From Spirochaetota bacterium (lineage in GTDB: Bacteria; Spirochaetota; UBA4802; JAGODF01): a stretch of DNA of 44,857 nucleotides. Below, piece by piece: positions 16,319 through 26,484 of the stretch (position 1 is its first letter; each line of letters starts with the position of its first letter). Position numbers and translations under genes: made by a program. The stretch is taken from assembly GCA_026419015.1 (NCBI GenBank), contig JAOAAF010000009.1:1-44857 (forward strand), in the 5' to 3' direction. Below the pieces are notes generated by a model that was not told where the DNA came from, did not search any database, and was given only the letters and a program-made list of their open reading frames with translations.

Positions 16319-17443
16319 TCATATATTTTTCTCGTAGATGCGATATGTTTTATAACATTCTGCCTTTAACGGTTTTAGCGCATTGATCATTTTATAATTT
16401 GTTTCAACAATCAACGAACAATCCGATTCGGTATATCCCAATCTTATCCCATTTTCAATTGTGTACAGATAAAATACATCATCAATCTTTTGTCCTCTGT
16501 ATTCGGGCAACACACCCATAATGATTGTGCGAAGTTTGGTTACTTTCTTAATTTCACGAAATGCTTTTATCAATCGCCATGGATACAGGTGACCATTTAA
16601 TATCCTTAGTGCGGGATTTACATCGGGAATCGATACGATAAAACCGACAGTTTTCCCATCCTTTTCAGCGAAGATAATAAGTTCAGGTACTGCAATTTGT
16701 TTCAATTCATCGACAAACATTTTAAACTGTTTATCCGTTAAAGGCAAATGCCCCCAATTGCCCTCCCACGCTTTATTAAATATTTCGTGAATTTCCTTGG
16801 CACGCTTTTTCATTTCCTTCGGGCTGTAGTATACATACTTCACATCCTGTTTTTTCATAATATTTTCGCGCACATCTTGCAAATACGGCTTGTAATCATC
16901 GATTTTGCGAACGAGAAAGCAGTGCCAATCGATGCACTTTGTATAGCCACACGCTTCGACATGATTTTTATAATACGGGGCAAAGTGAAAAAGGCCAACT
17001 ACCGGCATGATGTGCTCTCCCAACACTTCAAACCCAACAGAATCGTACACCGAAAAGCTCTGTGGGCCTTCGACGCGCGTTTTCCCTTTTTTCTTAAGCC
17101 ATTCTTCCGCTGCAGAAAACAGGGCGTGTGCGACATACAAATCGTCAATTGCCTCATAAAATCCAAAAAAACCTGTGTCTTTATTGTATTTTTCTTCATA
17201 CAATCGGTTTATATGCGCAGTAATCCTTCCTACCGGTTTATTATCCTTATATGCAAGAAAATATGCTACTTCTCCGATTTCATAAAAATATCCTTTTTTC
17301 GGATCGAAAAGCTTTTTTTGGTCAGCGATGATTGGAGGTACCCAAGCGGGATCATTGTCATATATCTTTGCAGTCCATGGAAGCATAATAAATTGTTTTA
17401 ACATTTTCTTATTCACAACTTCTTTAACTTTTATCTCTTGCAT
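16319..17443 (-). CDS. GNAT-fold acyltransferase of the YghO-like family
   Basis: This 374-residue protein starts like the widespread YghO-like family: FIMLPWTAKIYDNDPAWVPP, then GRITAHINRLYEEKY, GFFGFYEAIDD and a second N-acyltransferase half (IIFAEKDGKTVGFIVSIPDV, LPEYRGQKID). The double GNAT fold uses acyl-CoA or acyl-ACP. Relatives in alphaproteobacteria have been linked to bacterial ceramide formation, so with an AUR1-like PAP2 partner a role in an unusual membrane lipid is conceivable, but no serine palmitoyltransferase is seen here. GAGG precedes ATG 17443. Confidence 0.8.
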   Translation of the reverse strand: MQEIKVKEVVNKKMLKQFIMLPWTAKIYDNDPAWVPPIIADQKKLFDPKKGYFYEIGEVAYFLAYKDNKPVGRITAHINRLYEEKYNKDTGFFGFYEAIDDLYVAHALFSAAEEWLKKKGKTRVEGPQSFSVYDSVGFEVLGEHIMPVVGLFHFAPYYKNHVEACGYTKCIDWHCFLVRKIDDYKPYLQDVRENIMKKQDVKYVYYSPKEMKKRAKEIHEIFNKAWEGNWGHLPLTDKQFKMFVDELKQIAVPELIIFAEKDGKTVGFIVSIPDVNPALRILNGHLYPWRLIKAFREIKKVTKLRTIIMGVLPEYRGQKIDDVFYLYTIENGIRLGYTESDCSLIVETNYKMINALKPLKAECYKTYRIYEKNI

Positions 17444-17626
17444 TATTTTTTATCCTCGCTGTATGTCCCAATCAAACATGCTTCGCGTTTTACTCTTCTT
17501 CGTAACTGTTGTCAAGTATTTCTATTACCATAACTAATTACCTAAAAAAAGAAATTTCAATTGCGATGAATATTCATTGACAAATATACCTTTTTAAATA
17601 AATTCACCATACATTTTCAAATAAAT

Positions 17627-17632
17627 TATTAT
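17627..17632 (+). promoter_or_regulatory. -10 box of the exported-protein gene
   Basis: TATTAT with TTCACC 18 bases upstream (17603-17608) would start transcription near 17639, three bases before ATG 17642. No Shine-Dalgarno site exists, so the message may be nearly leaderless. Confidence 0.4.
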
Positions 17633-17641
17633 TGATGTTCG

Positions 17642-18169
17642 ATGATATCCAAACGATTCCTTATCATAACAGAAATATTAGTTCTTAATATCTGTTTTGC
17701 TTTTTGGCGAGTGGGCGCTACAGATCTACAATCGATCATCGAAGAAAATGAATCTATTTGGGAAGATTTTTTTTCGAACTTTCCAATTAACAAAAAAAAT
17801 CTCCTTCATGCAAGCTTCATCGCCTACAAAGAGAGGATGTGCGACCTTTCGATCGAATCGCTGAAAGAAGTCATTGCGTCCAACGAAAATAACAAAATAG
17901 CGCTTTCATTCGCCACATATCTGCTTGGCAAAAATCACTTTCTCATGGGAAACTTTGGCGAAGCAATACGAATTTTTGCCGAAGCGCGAGATATGGAATG
18001 GGGGAAATTTTCTCAAATCAAAAATGGAATTATTCTCAACATGGCAATCACCTATTATAGGTTGGGAAGTATTGCGCAATTTCAGCGATTAGCGCTATTG
18101 GTATTAGAAGGCAATGCAGAAATTCAATACAAAAACAAAGCAAAAGAATTGCTTGAAAAAATAAAGTAG
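17642..18169 (+). CDS. Exported TPR-like protein, unknown
   Basis: This 175-residue protein has an N-terminal signal or anchor (about 6-25) and a helical remainder with tetratricopeptide spacing, for example ALSFATYLLGKNHFLMGNFG and ILNMAITYYRLGSIAQFQRL. TPR proteins act as scaffolds; the partner is unknown. It converges with the gpsA fusion with only 11 bases between stops. The start is set by the signal segment. Confidence 0.72.
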   Translation: MISKRFLIITEILVLNICFAFWRVGATDLQSIIEENESIWEDFFSNFPINKKNLLHASFIAYKERMCDLSIESLKEVIASNENNKIALSFATYLLGKNHFLMGNFGEAIRIFAEARDMEWGKFSQIKNGIILNMAITYYRLGSIAQFQRLALLVLEGNAEIQYKNKAKELLEKIK

Positions 18170-18180
18170 TTCATAAAAAA

Positions 18181-20532
18181 TCATAATGGCAATTCTCCAT
18201 ACAGTGATGCATAATAATCAACTTCTTCACGCGCAGTACCGCGGATCATTTTCCCTTCCACACTTCCAATACCATTTGTAGTGAGAAAGCTAATCCCTTT
18301 TGTAAATATTTCCCGATCAGAATATCTTCTAAGCCGATCATCGAGCGGTAAAATATTTCGAATCATCGCGCGCGCTTCGTTCATGTGAATCGCATAGTTA
18401 TATTTTTTCAATATTGCACAAAATAAATAATGTGGAAACACAAACGAATCCCTTTTCCACCTATCTTTTACAATTGTTGTGATAATAGCAAGCGCATTAT
18501 CGCGATGCGAATAATCAGAAACCATAATTGGTTTTGAAAAATTAATGTGCACTGTATTGCGCAACATTTGGCTCCACGAAAATTTCTTGCCACTATATAC
18601 TTCCGATACAGGACGCTTATAATATGAAATCGTAACTGGAATAAGCGCTATTTCTTCGGTATTTCTCTTTAACAATTCAACAACCGCCTCAATAAATTCA
18701 CCGCTCATCTCGCGCAAACTTCCATCTTTAAAAAAAAGCAGCTCGGGGAAAAATAATACGGGCACGCCATGTTCAAGAAGCGTTGTCAAATAAGCTTTAA
18801 TTGTTTCCCTATACAATGGATTTCCCAATCTTTGTATGTTCACAATATATCCACCACTCCGCCTCACCACAAATTTTCGCAACGAGCTATCTATCAAGAT
18901 GCTGTTTACAAGAAAACGGGGAGGAATTAAATTGAATTTGCCAATTGCCATCATGATGAAAAGGAAGTCGAGATAATTTCGAAAGGTTGCCAAATATACA
19001 ACATTTGCACTATGTGCAACATTTCTCACTTCACGAATTAATCCTGTTACTCGGAGATTCGATGAAAAAATAGGTTTCGACGTATCCCGTCGGAATGCAT
19101 TAAGCATTGCATTTCTCACAGTCAGTAAAAAAATGAACAAACGCCATACCAATGGATTAAAACAATCAATAAATTCTTTAATATACAACTTCGAAAGCTC
19201 TTCCATTGTAGCAGGTGATGGATTATTTTCAATTATTGCAATCGCTCTTCGTTCTTTGAGTGAAAAACGGTGTTCATCGGCAAACACGGCAAGGGGAGTG
19301 TGCCTCTTTTGTACCATTTCGCTAAATGCGATCGCATTCCCATTTGTATTAATATAATTCTTTATTTTTTTTAAAATCATCGGAATAAATATGGTTCCCT
19401 TCGCTCGCTCCATTCCTTTCTTTCGCATCCCCGCACGGATGCGCGTTTCGTCAAGAAGCATTTGAAATCGTGCTGGATTTTTTATTGTTTCTATCAAAAG
19501 CCGCGCAGAACGATTGTTAAGAAGTACCTCGTAGAGAGCACGATAAACGGGTATTTCGATTCTTTTTTTTTGCGCAAACTCTATTAACGGTTCTATTGCG
19601 TACGCCCCTTCTGCAAGATAATGCAAGTTTCGGCTCATTTTTTCCAGGACATATTCAGGCTTAAATCGCATTACAATGCGATCGTAAAAAGAAACAGCAC
19701 TGCCGGTTTTCATAATTTGGCGCGCAATATCTTTTCCAAATCTTCGATTGCGGCTATGCTCTGATAGCGCAGTTGCAATTAGATCGCCTAACCCGGAAAT
19801 ATCCAGCATTGTCTCGCGCTTTGCCCCAAACGCATCGCCCAGCATACACATCTCTTTCAATGCCTCTGTCATCAATGCCCCTGCTAAATTGTCACCGCAG
19901 TTGGGCAGCACGCTCAACATTCCCGCTGCAATCGCGGCAGGATTTTTTAACGTACCTCCCAATTCAACTCCAATAATGTCTTCGTGTTCTCGACACTCGA
20001 GATACTCACAATGTAAAATTTCGCAAAAATAGCGCCGTGCCTCTGGCGATTTTCCAGCGACCAAAAGGCAGGTATGAAATTTTTTACTTACTTCCTCAGC
20101 ATGGCTTGGGCCAGAAATTGCGACAATTTTCTCTGCATGTTCTGGCATAATTTTTGAAAGTGCCATAGAAATGGTAAGAATTTCATCGTGAATTCTGCAA
20201 AAGCCCTTGGTAAGATATGCAACCGGAATTCCATGCGGAAGATGTTTTTTTACGCGTTGCGCAATCTCAAGAATTACTTTTGATGGCGTTCCAAAGATTA
20301 TTCCTTCTATACCTTCAACCGCCTCGCGGAGGTTTCCCGTTGCAACGATTGATTGGGAAAGAGCAATGTTGGGTAGATATTCGGAATTCTCGTGGCGTTC
20401 ATTGATGGACTTTACAACATGTTTCTCGTACGCCCACAGTTTTATTTGATAATCGGGATTGTTCTCTGCAATGACCTGTGCAATACACGTCCCCCACGAT
20501 CCCGCTCCTATCACTGCAATTTTTTGATTCAT
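18181..20532 (-). CDS. gpsA: GpsA glycerol-3-phosphate dehydrogenase fused to a degenerate acyltransferase
   Basis: Residues 1-350 are a complete NAD(P)-dependent glycerol-3-phosphate dehydrogenase: GAGSWG (10-14), TKGF (108-111), SGPSHAEEV (140-148), ELGGTLKNPAAIAAG with the catalytic Lys196, and ISGLGDLIATALSEHSRNRRFG. After a linker, residues about 460-740 resemble a PlsB/PlsC glycerolipid acyltransferase, but the HxxxxD motif reads FRNYLD (517-522). The catalytic His is Phe (codon TTT), and the FPEGxRS motif reads FFPELLF. The second half may be non-catalytic, or bind glycerol-3-phosphate or lipid. Most GpsA proteins are 330-350 residues; this is 783. GGGGGAG lies 8 bases before ATG. It follows rpoD by 78 bases on the same strand. 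Confidence 0.88.
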   Translation of the reverse strand: MNQKIAVIGAGSWGTCIAQVIAENNPDYQIKLWAYEKHVVKSINERHENSEYLPNIALSQSIVATGNLREAVEGIEGIIFGTPSKVILEIAQRVKKHLPHGIPVAYLTKGFCRIHDEILTISMALSKIMPEHAEKIVAISGPSHAEEVSKKFHTCLLVAGKSPEARRYFCEILHCEYLECREHEDIIGVELGGTLKNPAAIAAGMLSVLPNCGDNLAGALMTEALKEMCMLGDAFGAKRETMLDISGLGDLIATALSEHSRNRRFGKDIARQIMKTGSAVSFYDRIVMRFKPEYVLEKMSRNLHYLAEGAYAIEPLIEFAQKKRIEIPVYRALYEVLLNNRSARLLIETIKNPARFQMLLDETRIRAGMRKKGMERAKGTIFIPMILKKIKNYINTNGNAIAFSEMVQKRHTPLAVFADEHRFSLKERRAIAIIENNPSPATMEELSKLYIKEFIDCFNPLVWRLFIFLLTVRNAMLNAFRRDTSKPIFSSNLRVTGLIREVRNVAHSANVVYLATFRNYLDFLFIMMAIGKFNLIPPRFLVNSILIDSSLRKFVVRRSGGYIVNIQRLGNPLYRETIKAYLTTLLEHGVPVLFFPELLFFKDGSLREMSGEFIEAVVELLKRNTEEIALIPVTISYYKRPVSEVYSGKKFSWSQMLRNTVHINFSKPIMVSDYSHRDNALAIITTIVKDRWKRDSFVFPHYLFCAILKKYNYAIHMNEARAMIRNILPLDDRLRRYSDREIFTKGISFLTTNGIGSVEGKMIRGTAREEVDYYASLYGELPL

Positions 20533-20610
20533 CTATCGCACTCCCCCTGCGCCGGCGGATACCTTAGCAGAGAACAAATCCACAATCAAGAAGAAAAGAG
20601 GCGAGATATA

Positions 20611-22404
20611 TTACACGTAATCCAGATAGTCCTTTAATTTACGTGCGCGGGTTGGATGGCGAAGCCTTCGCAACGCCTTTGCTTCAATCTGCCGTATGCG
20701 CTCCCTCGTTACCTTAAAAACGTATCCAACCTCTTCGAGGGTATGCGAATATCCGTCATCGAGCCCAAAGCGCATGCGAATAACCTTTTGCTCTCGCGCA
20801 GGCAATGTTTTTAGCACACTATTTATTTGTTCCGAAAGGAGCCGATACGCTGCCGTGTTCGCAGGGGAATCGACCTCTTTATCTTCTATGAAATCGCCTA
20901 ATAGGGAATCCTCTTCCTCTCCTACTGGCGTTTCAAGCGAAATCGGTTCGCGCGCTACATTTTTTACTGCCTTGACCTTCGACATTACCCAACCGAGGCG
21001 CTCAGCAAGTTCCTCAGCAGTTGGTTCTCGTCCATACTCTTGCTGGAAGAGGCGGGTTTCGCGCATCACCTTATTGATTTGCTCAATCATATGAACGGGA
21101 ACGCGAATTGTTCGCGCTTGATCTGAAATTGCACGCGTTATTGCCTGACGTATCCACCACGTCGCATAGGTTGAAAACTTATAGCCCTTCCTATATTCAA
21201 ATTTATCTACCGCCTTAATGAGGCCAATATTCCCTTCCTGAATTAAATCAAAGAACGGCATTCCCCGATTTGCATATTTTTTTGCAATTGAAACAACAAG
21301 GCGAAGATTCGCATTAATTAATTCTTTTTTTGCGATTTGAATCTTTCGAAGTCCCTGTTCAATCTGTTTACCCCATTTCATTATGTTTTCTACCGAATCG
21401 CCAGCTTCCTGCTCAATTCGACGAATCTTTCTCTCGTTATTGCGAATATCCTTCACCAAGTTGAGGAGTTCTTCTTTGTTCGTTATCTTAAGTATGGCCA
21501 ATATTTTATTGACATCTTCACCTTTCTCGACTTTTCTTGCATAATGTTTTAATTCTTTAAGATCTTTATTGTATTCCTTCTCAATCTTCTCAAAAAACTG
21601 ATGGGTGTCCTTAATTCTGGTTACCATCGATTGAATCTTCTGAGCTGTCTTGTTTATTTCATTCTCGTGAATTCCCATTGCAACGACAGCTTTGTGAATT
21701 GCACGCTTTGAATTCTCAATCTTTGAAAGCAATTCTTTTGCTTTGCTTGAATCTGGATCGAGCTTTTTGAGCTTGTTTTCTGCAAGCACTTTCTTTTTGT
21801 CCTCTGCGATAATGATATTCATATTGTCATAGTAGCGCTTTTCGAGACTTTTCATATCTACTGATGAAAGATAGTACAATCTATTGAATCTTAAAACTTC
21901 AGTAAGTTTTATTTTCCCGCTCTTTACCTTCGTATGGTTTTTAATCAACTCGTTGACAAGAAGGGATGATTCAAGCACTGCATTTTCTATAAGAATTTCC
22001 CCTTCTTCGATTCTTTTTGCAAGGTCAACCTCCTGCTCGCCAGACAAAAGTGAAACCTTCCCTATTTCTTTTAAGTACAATCGTATTGGATCATCCAGAT
22101 AAGATGAATCCTGATATGCTTCTTCCGATGCAGTAGATGTAGTTTGTTTCTTCTTTGAAGACGACTTCTTTTTCTCAGATTGTGAGGACGTCATTAACGA
22201 AGATCGCCGCGATGACTCCTCGACTACGTCTATTCCTAATTGATTGAGGAGGATGAAAATATCGTCAATCTTATCTGAATTGAGCAATTTATCAGGTAAA
22301 ATTTCGTTTATCTCATCATACGTGACTTCCCCATTCGATTTACCGAGTTCAATAAGTTTTTTTACCTCAGGAATATTTTCTAATACCAATTCGCTTTTAC
22401 CCAT
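20611..22404 (-). CDS. rpoD: Primary sigma factor RpoD (sigma-70)
   Basis: RpoD is the housekeeping sigma factor. The 597 residues include an N-terminal region 1.1-like domain, a Ser/Lys-rich linker, region 1.2 ([20 protein letters not shown]), a long non-conserved helical region, region 2 ([33 protein letters not shown]), region 3 and region 4.2 ([20 protein letters not shown]). GAAGGA 7 bases before ATG. It lies after dnaG, the classic order. The -10 boxes seen elsewhere in the window (TATAAT) fit its expected specificity. Confidence 0.98.
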   Translation of the reverse strand: MGKSELVLENIPEVKKLIELGKSNGEVTYDEINEILPDKLLNSDKIDDIFILLNQLGIDVVEESSRRSSLMTSSQSEKKKSSSKKKQTTSTASEEAYQDSSYLDDPIRLYLKEIGKVSLLSGEQEVDLAKRIEEGEILIENAVLESSLLVNELIKNHTKVKSGKIKLTEVLRFNRLYYLSSVDMKSLEKRYYDNMNIIIAEDKKKVLAENKLKKLDPDSSKAKELLSKIENSKRAIHKAVVAMGIHENEINKTAQKIQSMVTRIKDTHQFFEKIEKEYNKDLKELKHYARKVEKGEDVNKILAILKITNKEELLNLVKDIRNNERKIRRIEQEAGDSVENIMKWGKQIEQGLRKIQIAKKELINANLRLVVSIAKKYANRGMPFFDLIQEGNIGLIKAVDKFEYRKGYKFSTYATWWIRQAITRAISDQARTIRVPVHMIEQINKVMRETRLFQQEYGREPTAEELAERLGWVMSKVKAVKNVAREPISLETPVGEEEDSLLGDFIEDKEVDSPANTAAYRLLSEQINSVLKTLPAREQKVIRMRFGLDDGYSHTLEEVGYVFKVTRERIRQIEAKALRRLRHPTRARKLKDYLDYV

Positions 22405-22465
22405 TTTTTACATCCTTCAAAAATATATAAATTTACAGCCAGCACCTCGCCGGCTATGAATTTTC

Positions 22466-24235
22466 TCACCGAGTTTTTAAATACGTAACTAGTTTCTCTT
22501 CATCCCTTTTTAACGATTCAATTTCCACTAATAATTCTGTGGGTACATTATTTCCATATTTCTTTGCTTCATTGAGCAAGGATGCAATTTTCCCCCTTAT
22601 CAGATGCAACTTGATATTAATATAAATTTCACTATACGCTTCATTTGGTCGTTCAACCGCAAAACTTTTTTCCAGCCCTCTTTCGAGAAAATCGTGAATT
22701 TCTCCATTGGGAAATTCATCGAAAATTCTATCGAGGGAAATTTGTCTTCCCTCTGAATAAAGCTGGGCTATTTTTGAAAAAACTGCTCGTGCAGTTGTAT
22801 CTGTCATCGCCTCTGCGCTAAAATCCATCATGGCGCTTTCTATAAGTTCGGGATGCGATAATAGCAGCAACACTAACTCGCGGTGACATTTTTTAAGATA
22901 ATCAATTTCCTCACCCGACTTTTTCGTTTCAACTTTTTCGGATGTTTTTTTCCTCCCTTCACGGTATCGTTCGTAGTCGCTGATGATGATTTTCTCATCG
23001 ATATCAAGCATGTGCCCAATTTTTTTTAAATATTCGCGCTTTTCCGAATCGAAATGAATTTCGTCAATTATTCGAAAAAGTGATAATAATAATTTCCCCT
23101 TTGAAAATTTTCCCGACTCCGCAATAACATGTTGAATCCGATACTCAATCGGAGGAATTGCTGTATCCACTACTGACATCAAACGGCGTATGCCATATCG
23201 TTTTACATAATCAAATGGATCTCCCTCGGGTAATTGTGCCACTTTTACCTCGACGTTTTTCTCTGCCGCTATGTTGAGCGCTCTGCGTGAAGCCTTTATT
23301 CCCGCATCATCGGCATCGAACAGCAACACAATTTCCGTACAATAACGCGATAATAGATCTAACTGCTGCGCTGTGAGCGAAGTACCTAAGGGTGCAACCA
23401 CATTGCGAATCCCATTTTGGAAAAAACCGATCACATCCAAATATCCTTCTACTATTATAGCACGTTTTAAATCAGCAATGCTATCCTTTGCCAGATTAAA
23501 TGCGTACAGCATTGCACCTTTTTTAAAAAGATCGCTTTCAGGGGAATTTAAATATTTTGGCTCTCCATCTCCCAGAATTCTTCCCCCAAACGCCACCACA
23601 TCGCCACTTATATCGAAAATGGGAAACATGAGTCTGTGGCGAAATCGATCATAATAACTACCAACGTTCCCTTTCGCCGAAGGTGCGATCAACCCAAGTT
23701 TAACTGCATCAGTCAACAAAACACCTTCTGCCATGAGTTTGCTCACGAGATAGTTTCCATCTGCCGGTGCATACCCAATAGAAAATTCCATAATAACTTT
23801 ATCGTCCATTCCCCGTTCGCGCGCATATTCGAGTGCCGATCGCCCTACTTCTGAAAACAGTGCTTGTTTATAAATATTCATTGCGATGTTATTTATTTTT
23901 TTTAAAAGCGCAATGCCTTTCTCACGCGCACTGGTTTGTTGTTCCCTTACTTCTATACCTACAAGTTTTCCAAGAAATCGAACGCTTTCTGGGAAATTTA
24001 AGTTCTCAATTTTCGATATAAATGAAAAAACATTTCCACCCGTCTGACATCCAAAACAATAAAAAATCTGTTTTTGAGGCGAAACCGTAAACGATGGCGT
24101 CCTCTCTTTATGGAAAGGACAAAGCCCCACATAATTCGATCCCCTTTTCGTCAAGGAAGGTACATATCGTTTAACTATTTCTTCAATCCGAGAACGGTCT
24201 CTAATAAGATCAATCGTCTCTCGTGGAATAGACAC
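22466..24235 (-). CDS. dnaG: DNA primase
   Basis: DnaG makes RNA primers at the replication fork. The N-terminal CHC2 zinc finger is present (CPFHKERTPSF ... YCFGC), followed by the RNA polymerase domain with Toprim motifs EGYLDVIGF and LLFDADDAG, and a C-terminal helicase-binding region (about 440-589). I place the start at GTG 24235, with GAGG 5 bases upstream and 7 bases after the yqeY stop. A TTG further upstream would overlap yqeY and has no ribosome site. It is co-transcribed with yqeY and rpoD. Confidence 0.96.
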   Translation of the reverse strand: MSIPRETIDLIRDRSRIEEIVKRYVPSLTKRGSNYVGLCPFHKERTPSFTVSPQKQIFYCFGCQTGGNVFSFISKIENLNFPESVRFLGKLVGIEVREQQTSAREKGIALLKKINNIAMNIYKQALFSEVGRSALEYARERGMDDKVIMEFSIGYAPADGNYLVSKLMAEGVLLTDAVKLGLIAPSAKGNVGSYYDRFRHRLMFPIFDISGDVVAFGGRILGDGEPKYLNSPESDLFKKGAMLYAFNLAKDSIADLKRAIIVEGYLDVIGFFQNGIRNVVAPLGTSLTAQQLDLLSRYCTEIVLLFDADDAGIKASRRALNIAAEKNVEVKVAQLPEGDPFDYVKRYGIRRLMSVVDTAIPPIEYRIQHVIAESGKFSKGKLLLSLFRIIDEIHFDSEKREYLKKIGHMLDIDEKIIISDYERYREGRKKTSEKVETKKSGEEIDYLKKCHRELVLLLLSHPELIESAMMDFSAEAMTDTTARAVFSKIAQLYSEGRQISLDRIFDEFPNGEIHDFLERGLEKSFAVERPNEAYSEIYINIKLHLIRGKIASLLNEAKKYGNNVPTELLVEIESLKRDEEKLVTYLKTR

Positions 24236-24242
24236 ATCTCCC

Positions 24243-24692
24243 TCAGAGATTTTCAATTTTTTTCGTCAAAATCTCCTTTACGAGGGCACCATCGGCTTGC
24301 CCTTTTAAATCCTTCATAATGATTCCCATAATTTTACCAAAATCTTTTTTGCTTACTTCCCCCAACGATTTTAATTTTTCATCGATAATCCTTTCTATTT
24401 CATCGGCAGCAAGTTGTGTTGGCAAATATCTTTCAATGATTGCCAGTTCGGATGTTTCTTTTTCAATAAGATCCGTTCGACCTGCTTTTCTAAATTCTTC
24501 GATCGCTTCTTTTCGCTTTTTTGCTGCTCGTTTTACAATTTCTATTAGCTTTTCTTCAGTAAGATCGCCACTTCCTTTTGCTTTTTCGTACATGATATCC
24601 GATTTCAGCATTCTGAGAGTCCGCATTACCTCTTCATTTTTGTTCCGAATTGAATCTCTCAGATCACTTTCTATTCGTTCGAGCAATCCCAT
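24243..24692 (-). CDS. yqeY: GatB/YqeY-domain protein
   Basis: This 149-residue protein has the YqeY fold, related to the tail of the amidotransferase subunit GatB: VMRTLRMLKSDIMYEKAKGS, AIEEFRKAGRTDLIEKE, and EIERIIDEKLKSLGE. YqeY-like proteins bind tRNA-related partners, but their role is not settled. In many bacteria, yqeY lies between rpsU and dnaG; here no rpsU is present upstream. GAAGG 8 bases before ATG 24692. Confidence 0.9.
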   Translation of the reverse strand: MGLLERIESDLRDSIRNKNEEVMRTLRMLKSDIMYEKAKGSGDLTEEKLIEIVKRAAKKRKEAIEEFRKAGRTDLIEKETSELAIIERYLPTQLAADEIERIIDEKLKSLGEVSKKDFGKIMGIIMKDLKGQADGALVKEILTKKIENL

Positions 24693-25432
24693 ACTTTATA
24701 CCTTCAATTCTCTCGAAATAACTTGCGATAGTAGTTTAAATCACAATCGCGATGAAAGTCATAATCGGCTACTTTACTCCATCATAAAATTTAAAATAAA
24801 AACTATACGCTCAGTACACTAATTTCCATACCACAATGAGAAAATAAACTCATGTCGCATTGGACAAAATCAATCACTCATTAGGGGAAAATGCAAAATC
24901 GATGTTCCTTGCAAAAGTATCAACGAATGGTATTAACTATATTATTATACTACAAAAAATAAACTTCGTCAATATTACCGACAAAAATTAATGGTAAGTT
25001 TACAATATTTTAAATAGAGAATTTCAAAAAAGTTTTGCATATTTTTATAGTACTTTTCAGCACTCCATTGCGATATGTGCGCAGAACTAATTCCTAAAAA
25101 AATCTTTATGTACCATCGAAAAAATTATCATTTGCTACGTCAAGCACTTTACACAAAAATTAATAATTCGATATCCCTTTGGAAATATAATCATTTAAAT
25201 TCAAACGGTAAAAACGGATTTATGGCAATATCTTTAAACACTCTTATGCTACAGTAAATTTTAAAAAGATTCGGCCTTCCTACCAACAGCGCGATGAGAA
25301 GTAAAATATATTTTTCAAACTCAAATTAAAAGTCGCGTTAATGTTATAAATTCATAAAATTACAAAGGCATCAGTAAAAATTGCAATGTGAAAATGTATT
25401 GGAGATATGCCATTATTATTCGAGTTTTGTCT
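24693..25432. other. AT-rich gap upstream of yqeY-dnaG-rpoD
   Basis: About 740 bases hold nothing I can support. A 60-codon open frame at 25075-25257 has no ribosome site and no recognisable sequence. No tRNA, no rpsU, no terminator. The promoter of the yqeY operon should lie near 24700-24850 but no clear pair of boxes was found. Confidence 0.55.
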
Positions 25433-25999
25433 TTAATAAGCAAACATAATGCCCACATTTACCATATATCGGCGCAATGAATGATCCTGATTCATGCGAG
25501 TTGCATATCGCTGCAGTTCAACAAACATGATGAAATGCTCTCCCACCAGTTGGCCCACTCCCATCGAGATCCACCCGCTATTTAAAAACCTAATCTTATT
25601 TTTAAATTCCTCACCGTAGTCGTATTTCAACCTATCAAAAAGGGAAAAACCAATTCGACCAAATGGTCTCGTCGTTGCGCTTATTTTAAGCATGAAAATA
25701 ATATCGGGACCAAAAGAAGACACTAACGTAAAATCTTGGGTTTCGCTGTTAATTTTATAATTCCACATACCAGATTGAAACGCACATCCAAAACCCAAGA
25801 GAAAAATTTCAGCATTGAGATTTAAATGTCCAAAAGCGCTATATTGATACCCTTGAACATGTTTATATTCATCGTCAATTACTTCAATGGTGCCATAAAA
25901 TGTATAGCCACCAATAAGTCCTCCATCGATGAACGCAAACGCTTTCTTCGCGTATCCTATAATCGAAACACATACAATTAAATTGATTAATCTTTTCAT
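25433..25999 (-). CDS. Putative outer-membrane beta-barrel protein, unknown
   Basis: This 188-residue protein has a signal peptide (MKRLINLIVCVSIIGYAKKAFA) and then alternating polar and aromatic strands ending in a terminal aromatic residue (VNVGIMFAY), the usual mark of a BAM-inserted barrel. About eight strands fit. I start at ATG 25999; the in-frame TTG at 26011 would lengthen it by four residues. A TATTGA box 8 bases before ATG would give a near-leaderless message. Neighbours give no clue to function. Confidence 0.68.
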   Translation of the reverse strand: MKRLINLIVCVSIIGYAKKAFAFIDGGLIGGYTFYGTIEVIDDEYKHVQGYQYSAFGHLNLNAEIFLLGFGCAFQSGMWNYKINSETQDFTLVSSFGPDIIFMLKISATTRPFGRIGFSLFDRLKYDYGEEFKNKIRFLNSGWISMGVGQLVGEHFIMFVELQRYATRMNQDHSLRRYMVNVGIMFAY

Positions 26000-26283
26000 T
26001 TGAATATTCAATATTTGAATTTTATTAATTTGCGAAATTATTAATTTTTAATGAACAAAGCATAAATCGTCCTCTGCTGTACATTGCAAAAAATGCTCGA
26101 AAGAAACTTTATATCTTTCTTTCAAACTTTCAAAGATAACAACAAATTTATAAAAATTCATTTTACAAAAAAAGAACAAAGCAATTTTGAAACCGTAAAT
26201 ATGCGCAATATAACTGCAAGGATAAATGTTCAAAAATTACATATAATCATTTTCGATTTAGCGAATACTCGCACCTGAAATGA

Positions 26284-26484
26284 TTACGTACCACAACGCC
26301 GACAGTAACCATGCACCTTTTTCCCTTTTTGTGAATGCCCCTTCACCCAACAGCATCCTTGTTTTTTTTCGCATTCGGTTTTTTTTAAATCTTTGCATGG
26401 TGAGTCTTTCGTCTCACCAGATACAAATGAACCATAAGCTGATGCAATCGCTGCCGCTAAAAGAACACTAAGCATTTTTTTCAT
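26284..26484 (-). CDS. Small exported cysteine-rich peptide, unknown
   Basis: AGGAGG lies 6 bases before ATG 26484, so the in-frame upstream codons are untranslated. The 66-residue product has a signal peptide (KKMLSVLLAAAIASAYG) and a mature domain of about 45 residues with six cysteines (C..C..CC..C..C), basic overall, around the core ECEKKQGCCW. The spacing suggests a small disulphide-knotted fold. It resembles trefoil-like or PSI-like Cys pattern only loosely, so no family is claimed. It stands alone between two unrelated genes. Confidence 0.72.
   Translation of the reverse strand: MKKMLSVLLAAAIASAYGSFVSGETKDSPCKDLKKTECEKKQGCCWVKGHSQKGKKVHGYCRRCGT

Noticed and set aside
17577-17582. Consensus TTGACA upstream of the exported-protein gene
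   Set aside because: No -10 box at 16-18 bases; the TATTAT box is 44 bases away.
25075-25257. 60-codon open frame upstream of yqeY
   Set aside because: No ribosome site, no signal or family features, AT-rich random-looking composition.
24693-26283. Search for rpsU or tRNA genes near the dnaG-rpoD operon
   Set aside because: No S21-like frame and no T-loop sequence was found.
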